From an uncultured Desulfobacteraceae bacterium (GTDB taxonomy: Bacteria; Desulfobacterota; Desulfobacteria; Desulfobacterales; Desulfatirhabdiaceae), in NCBI GenBank assembly GCA_903953895.1, contig CAJBLH010000182.1, forward strand, positions 20,497-84,496: 64,000 nucleotides of DNA, in the 5' to 3' direction. The notes beneath the pieces are model-generated. The model did no database searches and was not told the DNA's origin. It saw only the letters and a list, made by a program, of their open reading frames with translations. Below, piece after piece: positions 46,694-55,943 of this stretch (position 1 is its first letter; each line of letters opens with the position of its first letter). The position numbers and the translations under genes are program-made.

Positions 46694-48508
46694 TTGTCTG
46701 ATAAACTGCAATTAGATTTCCTGGGAGATATGCGCCGTACTCATACCTGTAATCAACTGGGCGCTGGAGATGTGGCTAGGGATGTGGTTCTGGCCGGTTG
46801 GGTGCTTCGCCGCCGGGACCACGGTGGCGTGATTTTTGTGGATCTTCGGGACCGCGAAGGCATTACTCAAGTGGTATTTAATCCGGAAGTGAATGAAACC
46901 GTCCATCTGAAGGCTCATGAAATTCGTAGCGAGTATGTGCTGGCTGTTCGTGGTAGAGTCGAAAAACGGCCCGAAGGCATGACCAATCTCAATCTGGCGA
47001 CCGGCGAAATTGAAATACTGGTCACCGAACTCAGAATTCTGAATACCGCCAAGACCCCACCTTTTATGATCGAGGATGATGTGGAGGTTTCCGAATCCCT
47101 CCGGTTGAAGTTCCGCCACCTGGATCTCAGACGTCCCCAGCTTCAGCAAAACATCATCCGCCGGCACAAGGCATCGGTATCTGTCCGCAATTTCTTGGTA
47201 AACAACGGCTTTCTTGAAATCGAAACCCCGGTACTGACACGCAGCACCCCGGAAGGCGCCCGCGACTATCTGGTTCCCAGCCGCGTCAACCCGGGAAATT
47301 TTTACGCCCTGCCCCAGTCTCCCCAGCTCTTCAAACAGTTGCTGATGATCTCCGGATTCGACCGCTATTACCAGATCGTCCGATGCTTCCGGGATGAAGA
47401 CCTGCGGGCCGACCGTCAGCCGGAATTCACCCAGATCGATATGGAAATGTCCTTTGTCGGCGAGGAGGACGTCATGGCCGTTGCTGAGGGGCTGATGGCC
47501 GCTCTCTTCACGGATGTCCTGAATCTGACCCTGGTCATACCTTTTCCGCGACTCAGTTATGATGAAGCCATGAATCGCTATGGTCTCGACAAGCCGGATG
47601 TACGATTCGGCCTCGAGCTGAAGGAAGTTTCTGATATTGTGATAGGCTCGGGATTTAAGGTCTTTGCTGACACCGTCAAAAAAGGCGGGATGGTCAAAGC
47701 ACTGAACGCCAAGGGATGCATGGATTTTTCCCGAAAGGAAATCGATGATCTGACAGCTCTGGCTGCCGTGTATCAAGCCAAGGGTCTTGCCTATATCAAG
47801 GTCCGGGAAGACGGATGGCAGTCGCCCATCGTCAAGTTCTTTACTGAAGGTGAAAAAAATGCGTTGGCCCAGAGGCTGAACATGCAAGTCGGGGATATCG
47901 TGTTTTTCGTGGCGGACAAAACCAAAACCGTCAATGAAGCCCTCGGGCATCTGCGCAATCACCTAGGAAAACGCCTGAATCTGATCAACGAAGCGGAGTT
48001 CGCTTTTGTGTGGGTCACCCACTTTCCCATGCTGGAATACGATGACACCGAAAAACGATATCAGGCCATGCACCATCCTTTTACCTCTCCGCTGGAGGAA
48101 GACTACGCCCGGCTTCAAGACGATCCCCTATCGGTCCGGTCCCGGGCTTACGATCTGGTGCTGAACGGTTCTGAAATCGGCGGCGGTTCCATCCGTATTC
48201 ACCAAAAAGAGCTACAGGAAAAAGTCTTTGCGGCCCTTGGCATGGAACCGGAAAGCTACGAGGAAAAATTCGGATTTCTGCTCTCCGCTCTCGAATCCGG
48301 CGCACCGCCTCACGGCGGCATCGCCTTCGGGTTCGACCGCCTGGTGATGATGCTCTGCGGCCAGCCTTCCATCCGGGATGTCATTGCCTTTCCCAAGACC
48401 CAGAAAGCCGCCTGTCTGCTGACCAACGCGCCTTCGACAGCAGGTAAGGCCCAGCTCGATGAGCTTTCCATAAGAGTCAAGGCAGTGGCTGCAACTCCGC
48501 CGGCATGA
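46694..48508 (+). CDS. aspS: Aspartyl-tRNA synthetase
   Basis: A 604-residue bacterial-type AspRS. The start is probably the TTG at 46694, because AGGAG sits six bases upstream and the protein then begins at the family's usual length; the track start at 46637 is too long. Domains are the N-terminal OB-fold anticodon domain ([23 protein letters not shown]), class II core with motif 2 [24 protein letters not shown], the GAD insertion, and motif 3 [14 protein letters not shown]. Whether it also charges tRNA-Asn (non-discriminating form) cannot be read by eye; notably tRNA-Asn is the next gene. Confidence 0.95.
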   Translation: MSDKLQLDFLGDMRRTHTCNQLGAGDVARDVVLAGWVLRRRDHGGVIFVDLRDREGITQVVFNPEVNETVHLKAHEIRSEYVLAVRGRVEKRPEGMTNLNLATGEIEILVTELRILNTAKTPPFMIEDDVEVSESLRLKFRHLDLRRPQLQQNIIRRHKASVSVRNFLVNNGFLEIETPVLTRSTPEGARDYLVPSRVNPGNFYALPQSPQLFKQLLMISGFDRYYQIVRCFRDEDLRADRQPEFTQIDMEMSFVGEEDVMAVAEGLMAALFTDVLNLTLVIPFPRLSYDEAMNRYGLDKPDVRFGLELKEVSDIVIGSGFKVFADTVKKGGMVKALNAKGCMDFSRKEIDDLTALAAVYQAKGLAYIKVREDGWQSPIVKFFTEGEKNALAQRLNMQVGDIVFFVADKTKTVNEALGHLRNHLGKRLNLINEAEFAFVWVTHFPMLEYDDTEKRYQAMHHPFTSPLEEDYARLQDDPLSVRSRAYDLVLNGSEIGGGSIRIHQKELQEKVFAALGMEPESYEEKFGFLLSALESGAPPHGGIAFGFDRLVMMLCGQPSIRDVIAFPKTQKAACLLTNAPSTAGKAQLDELSIRVKAVAATPPA

Positions 48509-48535
48509 TAAATTACGTTATTCAGGAAAATTCTC

Positions 48536-48564
48536 TTGACTTTACTATCCCGGAAATATATAAG
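48536..48564 (+). promoter_or_regulatory. Sigma70-type promoter of tRNA-Asn
   Basis: TTGACT (48536-48541), a 17-bp spacer and TATAAG (48559-48564) lie 16 bp before the tRNA. Both boxes are close to consensus. Confidence 0.65.
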
Positions 48565-48580
48565 CGTGTTTCCTAATTGA

Positions 48581-48656
48581 TCCCCAGTAGCTCAGTCGGT
48601 AGAGCAAGTGGCTGTTAACCACTTTGTCCGCGGTTCGAGTCCGTGCTGGGGAGCCA
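48581..48656 (+). tRNA. tRNA-Asn (anticodon GUU)
   Basis: A 76-nt tRNA including encoded CCA. Acceptor TCCCCAG pairs with CTGGGGA, the D arm has CTCAGTCGGTAGAG, the anticodon loop is CTGTTAA (anticodon GTT) and the T arm is GGTTCGAGTCC. It is the last feature with core-genome character; AT-rich accessory DNA begins right after its terminator. tRNA genes are common integration sites, so it may mark the left end of the island. Confidence 0.97.
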
Positions 48657-48664
48657 AATATATC

Positions 48665-48699
48665 AAGGGCTTAGAGAATAAAACCTCTAAGCCCTTTTT
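48665..48699 (+). terminator. Intrinsic terminator after tRNA-Asn
   Basis: A perfect 12-bp stem, AAGGGCTTAGAG with CTCTAAGCCCTT, an 8-nt loop and a following T stretch. It should end the tRNA transcript. Confidence 0.85.
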
Positions 48700-48712
48700 G
48701 TTTGTCCCCACA

Positions 48713-48930
48713 CTATTCCCCACAGCCAGATGATAGATCAAGGGAAATCATTTTAAGCATATCCCCACTTTTCAACTGCCGCATGACCATTTCGATGCTC
48801 CCATTCAAGCTGCCATCCGTGTAACCGGTATCGGTGCCGACCCTGTCACGAACTCCTCAATAAGTCCATGTAAAGCTTCCTGACTCAGCCTGTCATGTGG
48901 GATGATTATGCCCAAGTGATGGTTTTCCAT
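48713..48930 (-). pseudogene. YheU-like (UPF0270) small protein, frameshifted
   Basis: The minus strand reads ATG at 48930 with a GAGAGA Shine-Dalgarno, giving HHLGIIIPHDRLSQEAL and HGLIEEFVT; then one base is missing and the text continues as RVGTDTGYTDGSLNGSIEM, VMRQLKSGDM and a TAG stop at 48713. The pattern (IIP..LS...L..LIEEFV.R.GTD.G, then ..VMRQL..G) matches the YheU/UPF0270 family of unknown function. The frame is broken in the middle, so it is likely a remnant. It is not in the ORF track. Confidence 0.6.
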
Positions 48931-49318
48931 GATCTCTCTCTATTCGAATAGACGACCAAATGAGTTGTGAATTTTCGGCTTAAGTGGCATCTCTTTTGGA
49001 ACGTTTTCATCGAAATAAAAGTATTCTGAGGTTGCTTTCTTAGCTTATGCCCGGTTGATGGAGATTTTGCGGGATAACTCGAACATGTAACTATCCCACC
49101 GGCGGCAAGCGCTGATTGTAACTGGTGAAAGTTGTAATGGAGATATATTATCGCCTCATGGCGAGGAAACCAGGGAGGAGGATCCGAAGAGGATAGGCAA
49201 TAACGAGCAAAAAATAGAATTATTGAAAGGTATTGCTCGGATTTTGATTGACATTCAATTTCTGATGGCCCATTACTTATCATTCTCTCGTTTTGCTACA
49301 TCTTCGCTGGAGGTGCTC
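48931..49318. other. Non-coding stretch upstream of the RNA polymerase gene
   Basis: About 390 bp between the YheU-like remnant and the fused RNA polymerase. No supported ORF: the track entries here have no family resemblance and the upstream extension of the polymerase frame (from 49223) is unlikely given the GGAGG-ATG at 49309-49321. It should hold the polymerase promoter; AT-rich TATATTAT near 49144 is a possible -10 but no convincing -35 is at the right distance. Confidence 0.5.
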
Positions 49319-52300
49319 ATGCCGGATTCCCATCAACCTGATTGGCTTTCCATGCAGTATGATTCGTTCCAACGGTTTTTTTCAAAAGAAGATCCCCCAC
49401 CAGAAATTTCGCTGCAATCTATTATTGCTGAATTCAGTAAAAACTCATTATTCAAAATAATTGACTGGGAAATAACCGATCCTCCAGTTGTACCAAATGA
49501 TTATATTGCAATGAACCATACATTCATAAGAGAGCTGCGCTTCATTACTGATTTCAAGGAAGAGTCTGAATTTGGAAATCCATCAATTGACATTCCATCT
49601 CCAACACCTGATGGAGAATTTATCCTCCATTCAAACGGATTAAAGGCTAATCGATATGTAATGATCATGGATATGAACCGATCTCCCGGCATTCACTACA
49701 AAATTCAAGAGACCCATGCGGCAACGATAAGAACGCTCATAATAAAGCCCCTTATCCGTAAACAATACATTTACAATATCAAAAAAAATAAGAAAAATGG
49801 AAAAGAAGATTTTCGTGAATCGAAATCAAGGCCTTATCATGAAAACTTTTCTGCCATTGGTAAGAAACAAATATCACACATATTGAAAAACAATAAATCA
49901 ATCAATACCACGATTCCAACTCTAATCCAGGGTCAAATTGAATTGATCATCAATTTGTTCGAAAATTATAAATTGGATGCCATAGATGAGCGGTCATGGT
50001 TAAACTTGAAAGTGAACCTAATTGGTGATTACCTGTATAAATATATTTATAAATATTTCTCCGAAATAAAGCAGGTTAGCGATTACGATGCATATATTCG
50101 CTCTATTCAATCATTACGCAATTCTATTAATTCACTGTTCTACTTTTCAAATAATTTACAATTAATCGATAGCACGAATCCGCTGTCTGAAATAAGCCAA
50201 AAAAGAAGACTGACGCTGTCTAATCATCCCGGTTTTCCCAGTGAAGGCCAGTTGCTGGAAAAACGAGATGTGCATCCGACAGACTTCGGAAGAGTTTGTT
50301 CCATAGAAAGTCCACAAGGCAAGATGCTGGGATTTAATCTGTATCTTGCAAAAGACGCACGAATCAGTTCTCTTGGAACAATTGAAACACCTTTTAAAAA
50401 TATTGATAACGGCGAAGAAATTAATCTTGATCCTTTTGACGAATCCGAGAAAGTAAAAGCGATCTGTACTGCAGGACAAGCTAATGACAAGCAAGGAACC
50501 TTCATTAAAGGTCCTAATGGTGAAGTTACCCTGTTGTGCAAGAATGATTCAATTACCCACGAAACCATAACAAACCACAGCTTTCTCGGGTATGCAGCCT
50601 CTCTGATACCTTTCATTCAACATAACGACGGTGGCCGAGCGCTTATGGGCGCCAATATGATGAAACAGGCTGTCCTTCTGCGGAATCCGGAACCACCACT
50701 GGTAAAAACCGGGTTTGAAGCGGTGATCGCTAAAAAATATGACGATCAATCAAAAAACCCTTTTATTAAAAACAACCAGCTCTGCCTCGGCAGGAATTTT
50801 CTTGTTGGTTACCTGCCCTGGGATCTTCTCAACTTTGAAGATGGGATAGTAATAAGCGATAGGCTCGTCAGGAATGATTTTCTAACTCATATTGAAACGG
50901 AAGATATTTTTTTCGACCAGAAACATGACGAAAAAATTGATATCAATAACATTGTTACAGTTGGTTCCAAAGTTAAACCAGGTAAGCGTCTCATCAAAAA
51001 GTATCGAGTTTTATCAGAGTCTGAGAGAAAGAAATTGAAGTCTGGTGATAAAAGAAAAACGGAAGATTGTTCACTTTATGCCCCGTCTGATTTGATGGGA
51101 GTTGTAACAGATGTTCAATTTTTATCCCAGAGGCCGATGTCTGATCAAACATTGAGGATCAAAGTAGAAAAAGCATTTCCTATAAAGGTAGGGGACAAGC
51201 TTACAGGGCGTCATGGCAATAAAGGAATAGTCTCAGCAATTTTACCGGAACGAGAAATGCCGTATTTTCTGACCGAGAATAATGGATGCTCCGACCAGCA
51301 ATGCTCAATTACCAAACCGCACACCCATTTGGAGGTGATGTTAAATCCATTGGGTATTACCGGACGCATGAATGTTGGACAGCTTTATGAGACGGCGCTC
51401 GGCTGGATAGCTAAACATACAGCCGAAAGTAAGGGCATCATAGTTGAACCTTTCAGCGTTGAATGGTCCTGGGAAAGAATTAAAACAGTGATGGGTGAAA
51501 ACAATTTAAGCCCTAAACAGAAATTATTTTTTTATAAAGACGGCGCTGAGAATGAGATCTGCGCTGATCCATTAAGCGGTCAAATTACGGTTGGCTATCA
51601 GTATATGATGAAACTGAGCCATCTGGCGGAAAAGAAAATAACATCAAGAAGTCAAAAAGATCGCGAATATGATTTGGCCATGGGACAACCTATTATACCT
51701 AAGTCTCCCCCGACAGATATGGTAACAATCTGGGAAAATAAAAAATCGAGAAAAAGAAAAGGCCAAAGGCTCGGTGAGATGGAGGTGTGGGCGCTACTAG
51801 GTCACAGTGCTTGGAATATCATAGACGAATTCCTCTTTCTGAAATCTGATGCAGAAACGGACAGGTCTTATTTTCTCAGATATATTAAAGGGATAGAACG
51901 TGAAATTGGCGGGCTTTCTAACCCTCAAAGAGGACATCGTGCCTTAAAGGCGCTTATCCATTATTTCAGGGGCCTTGGTCTTGAGGCTGAGGCAATGGAT
52001 AAGGGTTCTAATCTTATTGAAATGGTTGGACCATCTTCTTCCGTATTTTGGCCGAAAATAATGAGCTTGACGATAAGAATTGCTACTGACAAAGAAAGAG
52101 AAGATTGGGCGCAAGGTAAGGAAGTAAAGAATCCTGGCAAGGAGAAGAATGGCCTTTGGTCAAAAGATATATTTGGAGATGAAAATGATCTTGACGATAA
52201 AAAACTCAAGAATGCCTATGGCATCATCCGCTTACCAATCCCCATAGATAATCCCATATTTTCTGGTTTATTTGTAGATGTATTGAAAATATTGGGGTGG

Positions 52301-54856
52301 ACTATAACGGGACCTTTAGATCTATATGACTTCATTAAAAACATTGACTGGAAGGATATCATTGATAAAGCAGGCAAAAGATCAAAACTTATTAAACTCA
52401 TCAATCAAATCATTCAACATTCTTACACCCAAGATGATTTCTTTATTGAAAACTTACTTGTACTGCCTAAGAGTCTTCGTGTCGAAACCGGAGATTTGTT
52501 TAGTGGTAATAACCCGAAATACCGAAATGATTTAAATTGTCTTTATCAAGAAATTATTAAAAAAATCCAGCAAGAGAATTGGAATGATCGTGCAAGCAAA
52601 TATTTCGCTTTTAATGTCAAAATGTTAAGAATATTAGTTCATGCATTATTGGTTAACGGCAAAATGTCATCCATTACCAATGGGTTACCCTTAGACAAGA
52701 AAGATCTGAACGATCCTTACAATAGTTTACTTGCGACAGTTGCCGGCTATCGGATCAGCAAGAATAGTATTATCAGAAAACACCTTTTAGGTAAACGCGC
52801 TGATTTTTCAGGACGAGCTGTTATAATTCCTGATCCTGATCTTGGATTAAATGAGGCCGGGATACCATACGAAATGGCCAAAACCATATTTCAGCCAATG
52901 ATAATTCAGCAATATCTCAAAGCCCATCCTGAATATACAAACCCTTCAGATCCCGATGTTATCCTGGCAGTTAAATATATTGAAAATAAAGATAACAAGG
53001 TTGAAGTAAGGAGTTGGTTAAATAACATTCTCAGTCAAAATTTCATAATTCTGAATCGAGCACCTAGTCTGCACAGGCTAAACATGTTATCATTTAGGCC
53101 GTGTCTCTACGACATAGGCGATGTCATAAGAATCAATCCTTATGTCTGCAAGGCCTATAATGCCGATTTCGATGGCGATGCCATGAGCCTCCATGTTCCC
53201 ATGTTGCCAGATTCAAAGGCCGAAGCGGAGCGTATGTTGCCGTCAAAATGCCTTAAGTCGCCTGCTAATGGAGAACTGTTGATCAGTCATAAAGCTGATA
53301 TCGGACTTGGGTGGTACTTTCTTAAAAAAGACGACACTCCCGGTTGGAATAAATTAAAATCTGTCATGGGAATCAACGCGACAGATAGCAATGAACTTCA
53401 AAAATACCTTGAAGAATTGTACATAAATTTTAATTCGGGCTTTGAAGATAGCTTAAAAAGTTTCACTGCTAAAATCCGCCAAGTTCTCAACCGTCGTGGA
53501 ATAACAATTGGTCTTGATGATTTTTCTGTCACAGAGGAAATGAGGGCAGAGATTAAAAAAGTAAGAGACACTATTGATGAGGGCGTATGGTCGTCTTCTG
53601 TTGAAGCTCAGTCAAACCAAATCCATAATGAATTAGATAAGATAGCTAATAAATTTAGGAGTGGTAAATCGGACGAGTATTTATTGGAAACTTCAAATTT
53701 AAGAGATCTAATTAAGTCTAAATCAGTAAGAATCGATCTCATGCAATTAGTCGGAATGAGAGCTTATCAGTCAAGACCGGGAGGTGCAGAAGTCGCATGC
53801 CCCATTCTGTCAAATATTTCCGAAGGCCTTTCTCCACTTGAGTATTTCAATTCCTGTCATGGTTCACGCTATGGTTTAGCTGACAAGGGTCAATCTACAG
53901 CTGTTGCGGGTGAATTGACCAATATTTTGGTGCAAGCGGTACAGGATGTTTTTGTTACTGAGGAAGATTGCGGAACAGAAAACGGATTGTATTTTTCTGA
54001 TTTTGTAGATGCTATTGCCGGCAAAATACCGCTCAAGGATAGAATCATAAACAGATGTTTGGCCGAAGACATCACGATCGATAAGAAAGTGATTGAAAAA
54101 GGAACAATAATTGACGATGTTAAAATGGCCGAACTTATAAGCAACCAATATAATTGGATAAAAATTCGATCACCGATATTCTGTAAGTGTGATAAAGGCA
54201 TATGTCAAAAATGTTATGGACATGATTTGTCTACCGGCAAATCGCCTACGAAGGATTATCCGGCTGGAATTATAGCAGCGCAGTCAATTGGTGAGCCGGG
54301 AACACAGCTTGCGTTAAGGACATTTCACGGTGGCGGAGCTGCTGGCTCAGGAATTGGTGTGGGAATAAATGCTGCAAAAAAATTATTTTCAGGAACGTAT
54401 ACTGAGGTAATTCCGAATCAGAATATTCCTGCCGCACCCAATACTCCAACGCCAAACAAAATGTCCTGGTTCGTTATTATTGATCCAGACACAGATAAAT
54501 TGCTCAAGCAATATCCTGTATTGAAAGACCCTAAGCGGCCTGCAGCGAAATATATTCGTAAAGAATATGGAAAAGCAGCAGCGGCTGAATATCTACTGTT
54601 TGCTCTGCAAAGAGTGTATAATTCAAACTCAAAGATCAGTGACCATCACTTTGAGGTAATTATAAGTAAGATGCTATTAAAAGATGAAATTAGAGGCATT
54701 ACAACGGTAGGAAATCAAGATCCTGGCGTTTTAGCTAAACTGTCCTTTAGGTCTTTGCCAAAAGTCTTGATGGAGGCTGCCATTTTTAAGGCAACTGACG
54801 AGCTAAATGGATTAAAGGAAAGAATCATAGCAGGTAAAAGAATCGCGCCTCAATGA
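49319..54856 (+). CDS. Fused, reduced beta-beta' DNA-dependent RNA polymerase
   Basis: A 1,845-residue protein joining RpoB-like and RpoC-like sequences in one frame. Start 49319 has GGAGG five bases upstream. RpoB part (to about 885): MNRSPGIHYK, NPLSEISQKRRL (282-298), KRDVHPTDFGRVCSIESPQG, ASLIPFIQHNDGGRALMGANM, LPWDLLNFEDGIV, VGDKLTGRHGNKG with the two catalytic-centre lysines (K627, K635), and GEMEVWALLGHSAWN. RpoC part (from about 915): LRVETGDLF, LLGKRADFSGRAVI, NRAPSLHRLNMLSFRP, the Mg loop NADFDGD (1281-1287), bridge helix (LVGMRAYQSRPGG), a CKCDKGICQKC zinc site, and trigger loop GTQLALRTFHGGG with R1667 and H1670. Housekeeping beta plus beta' total is far longer; the N-terminal beta' zinc ribbon is absent and lobe/flap parts are short. 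AT-rich, unlike the core genes. An active polymerase is likely; subunit partners are unknown. Confidence 0.93.
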   Translation: MPDSHQPDWLSMQYDSFQRFFSKEDPPPEISLQSIIAEFSKNSLFKIIDWEITDPPVVPNDYIAMNHTFIRELRFITDFKEESEFGNPSIDIPSPTPDGEFILHSNGLKANRYVMIMDMNRSPGIHYKIQETHAATIRTLIIKPLIRKQYIYNIKKNKKNGKEDFRESKSRPYHENFSAIGKKQISHILKNNKSINTTIPTLIQGQIELIINLFENYKLDAIDERSWLNLKVNLIGDYLYKYIYKYFSEIKQVSDYDAYIRSIQSLRNSINSLFYFSNNLQLIDSTNPLSEISQKRRLTLSNHPGFPSEGQLLEKRDVHPTDFGRVCSIESPQGKMLGFNLYLAKDARISSLGTIETPFKNIDNGEEINLDPFDESEKVKAICTAGQANDKQGTFIKGPNGEVTLLCKNDSITHETITNHSFLGYAASLIPFIQHNDGGRALMGANMMKQAVLLRNPEPPLVKTGFEAVIAKKYDDQSKNPFIKNNQLCLGRNFLVGYLPWDLLNFEDGIVISDRLVRNDFLTHIETEDIFFDQKHDEKIDINNIVTVGSKVKPGKRLIKKYRVLSESERKKLKSGDKRKTEDCSLYAPSDLMGVVTDVQFLSQRPMSDQTLRIKVEKAFPIKVGDKLTGRHGNKGIVSAILPEREMPYFLTENNGCSDQQCSITKPHTHLEVMLNPLGITGRMNVGQLYETALGWIAKHTAESKGIIVEPFSVEWSWERIKTVMGENNLSPKQKLFFYKDGAENEICADPLSGQITVGYQYMMKLSHLAEKKITSRSQKDREYDLAMGQPIIPKSPPTDMVTIWENKKSRKRKGQRLGEMEVWALLGHSAWNIIDEFLFLKSDAETDRSYFLRYIKGIEREIGGLSNPQRGHRALKALIHYFRGLGLEAEAMDKGSNLIEMVGPSSSVFWPKIMSLTIRIATDKEREDWAQGKEVKNPGKEKNGLWSKDIFGDENDLDDKKLKNAYGIIRLPIPIDNPIFSGLFVDVLKILGWTITGPLDLYDFIKNIDWKDIIDKAGKRSKLIKLINQIIQHSYTQDDFFIENLLVLPKSLRVETGDLFSGNNPKYRNDLNCLYQEIIKKIQQENWNDRASKYFAFNVKMLRILVHALLVNGKMSSITNGLPLDKKDLNDPYNSLLATVAGYRISKNSIIRKHLLGKRADFSGRAVIIPDPDLGLNEAGIPYEMAKTIFQPMIIQQYLKAHPEYTNPSDPDVILAVKYIENKDNKVEVRSWLNNILSQNFIILNRAPSLHRLNMLSFRPCLYDIGDVIRINPYVCKAYNADFDGDAMSLHVPMLPDSKAEAERMLPSKCLKSPANGELLISHKADIGLGWYFLKKDDTPGWNKLKSVMGINATDSNELQKYLEELYINFNSGFEDSLKSFTAKIRQVLNRRGITIGLDDFSVTEEMRAEIKKVRDTIDEGVWSSSVEAQSNQIHNELDKIANKFRSGKSDEYLLETSNLRDLIKSKSVRIDLMQLVGMRAYQSRPGGAEVACPILSNISEGLSPLEYFNSCHGSRYGLADKGQSTAVAGELTNILVQAVQDVFVTEEDCGTENGLYFSDFVDAIAGKIPLKDRIINRCLAEDITIDKKVIEKGTIIDDVKMAELISNQYNWIKIRSPIFCKCDKGICQKCYGHDLSTGKSPTKDYPAGIIAAQSIGEPGTQLALRTFHGGGAAGSGIGVGINAAKKLFSGTYTEVIPNQNIPAAPNTPTPNKMSWFVIIDPDTDKLLKQYPVLKDPKRPAAKYIRKEYGKAAAAEYLLFALQRVYNSNSKISDHHFEVIISKMLLKDEIRGITTVGNQDPGVLAKLSFRSLPKVLMEAAIFKATDELNGLKERIIAGKRIAPQ

Positions 54857-54868
54857 GAGGATTGTCAA

Positions 54869-55822
54869 ATGCCAAAGATAATTGATCCTGGAAAAAATCA
54901 ATATTTTAATATTTCGAAAACAATAGCAATTGAAGCACCTCTTGAATATTTCGATGAATTTCAAGGTATTGCTGACTCTGGTGAAGAGAGTGAATCAGAT
55001 CAAGAAATTAAAAATGAGAGTCTTGAATCCGATGATGATGCCGATCTTGATATTGATGATGCTGATTTTGGTGTCCAAGAGGATATAGAAACAGGAGAAT
55101 TTGGGAATAATGAAGATGAAGAAATGCCTGATGATGCGACACGAGAAAAACCCCGGCAGGCAGATATAATATTTCGAATAGAAAATAATGTCATCAAATA
55201 TCAGATAAACTTATATAATCATGTGTTCAATAAAAATACAACCATTGTTAAAGCACGGCGGGATCCAATGAAGAGTCTGGCGGAGTTTCTAATAATAAAC
55301 CAGGATAAATTTTTACAATCACCCGATATAATTACAGCAGATGAAAACTTAAGATCTCTGAAACAAAAAGATTTTCTTAAGTTTCATAATCAAAAATTTC
55401 CCAAAGAGAAAAAAGATTCGGGATGGTCAACAAAAGTGATAGATGAAAAATATATAAAAGCACCCAATATTTTTAAATTAATACCCGCATCTCACTTTTT
55501 TGATAAAATGTGGGAGAAAGTTATGATCCTAAAAAAGGCTATAGAGTATCATTTGTGCAATAAAAGCCAAGTTCCGTTGAGTGCATCAGATCAATCCAAA
55601 ATACTTTCTTGCTTTTTGAATCAAGACTATCCCGAAAGCGAAGTATCCAGAACACTCTGGCCGAGGCTGCGACTTTATTATGATAAGTCTGATTGGGAGA
55701 GGATCAGATTGGAAGGTGGGAAAGCGAGTAAATACGGCAATGATAACTCTTACCTTCAGAAAATTGTAAAAAATGTCAGTCTGCATATGGGGAAACCCAT
55801 TAAACAGACGATCAGTCTTTGA
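54869..55822 (+). CDS. Acidic protein of unknown function, probable partner of the fused RNA polymerase
   Basis: A 317-residue protein 12 bp after the polymerase, so in the same operon. Residues about 35-92 are strongly acidic (runs of Asp/Glu such as ESDDDADLDIDDADFG), probably disordered. Residues about 100-150 (IIFRIENNVIKYQINLYNHVF) look like a small folded beta-rich unit. The C-terminal about 100 residues are basic and helical, with PLSASDQSKILSCFLNQDY and ESEVSRTLWPRLRLYYDK, which could form a helix-turn-helix. No family is recognised. Its place suggests a specificity, clamp or assembly factor for the polymerase; this is inference from position and charge pattern only. Confidence 0.7.
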   Translation: MPKIIDPGKNQYFNISKTIAIEAPLEYFDEFQGIADSGEESESDQEIKNESLESDDDADLDIDDADFGVQEDIETGEFGNNEDEEMPDDATREKPRQADIIFRIENNVIKYQINLYNHVFNKNTTIVKARRDPMKSLAEFLIINQDKFLQSPDIITADENLRSLKQKDFLKFHNQKFPKEKKDSGWSTKVIDEKYIKAPNIFKLIPASHFFDKMWEKVMILKKAIEYHLCNKSQVPLSASDQSKILSCFLNQDYPESEVSRTLWPRLRLYYDKSDWERIRLEGGKASKYGNDNSYLQKIVKNVSLHMGKPIKQTISL

Positions 55823-55943
55823 TATCCAATAGGAGAAAATTTTACAACGGTCGTGTGTTTTTTCTTGGTCAACGGCGCTGGTCCCCAAAAACTGGACAAT
55901 GTGATAAGCTCTAAGTCATCCTAAAATCAGAAAGGAAATGACA

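Noticed and set aside
49117-49150. Promoter for the polymerase at TTGTAA/TATATT
   Set aside because: Spacing is 22 bp, too long for sigma70, and AT-rich DNA makes such matches common.
49223-49318. N-terminal extension of the polymerase from the track start
   Set aside because: The extension has no resemblance to RpoB, and the ATG at 49319 has a strong GGAGG at proper spacing.
49319-54856. Fused polymerase as an assembly artefact joining the host rpoB and rpoC
   Set aside because: The whole sequence is diverged and shortened, the junction is in an uninterrupted frame, the composition is AT-rich throughout, and ribosomal protein genes that normally flank rpoBC are absent.
54869-55822. Acidic protein as a sigma-54 homologue
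   Set aside because: Only a short, weak similarity around PLSASDQ was seen; the RpoN box is not matched and the rest of the protein shows nothing like it.
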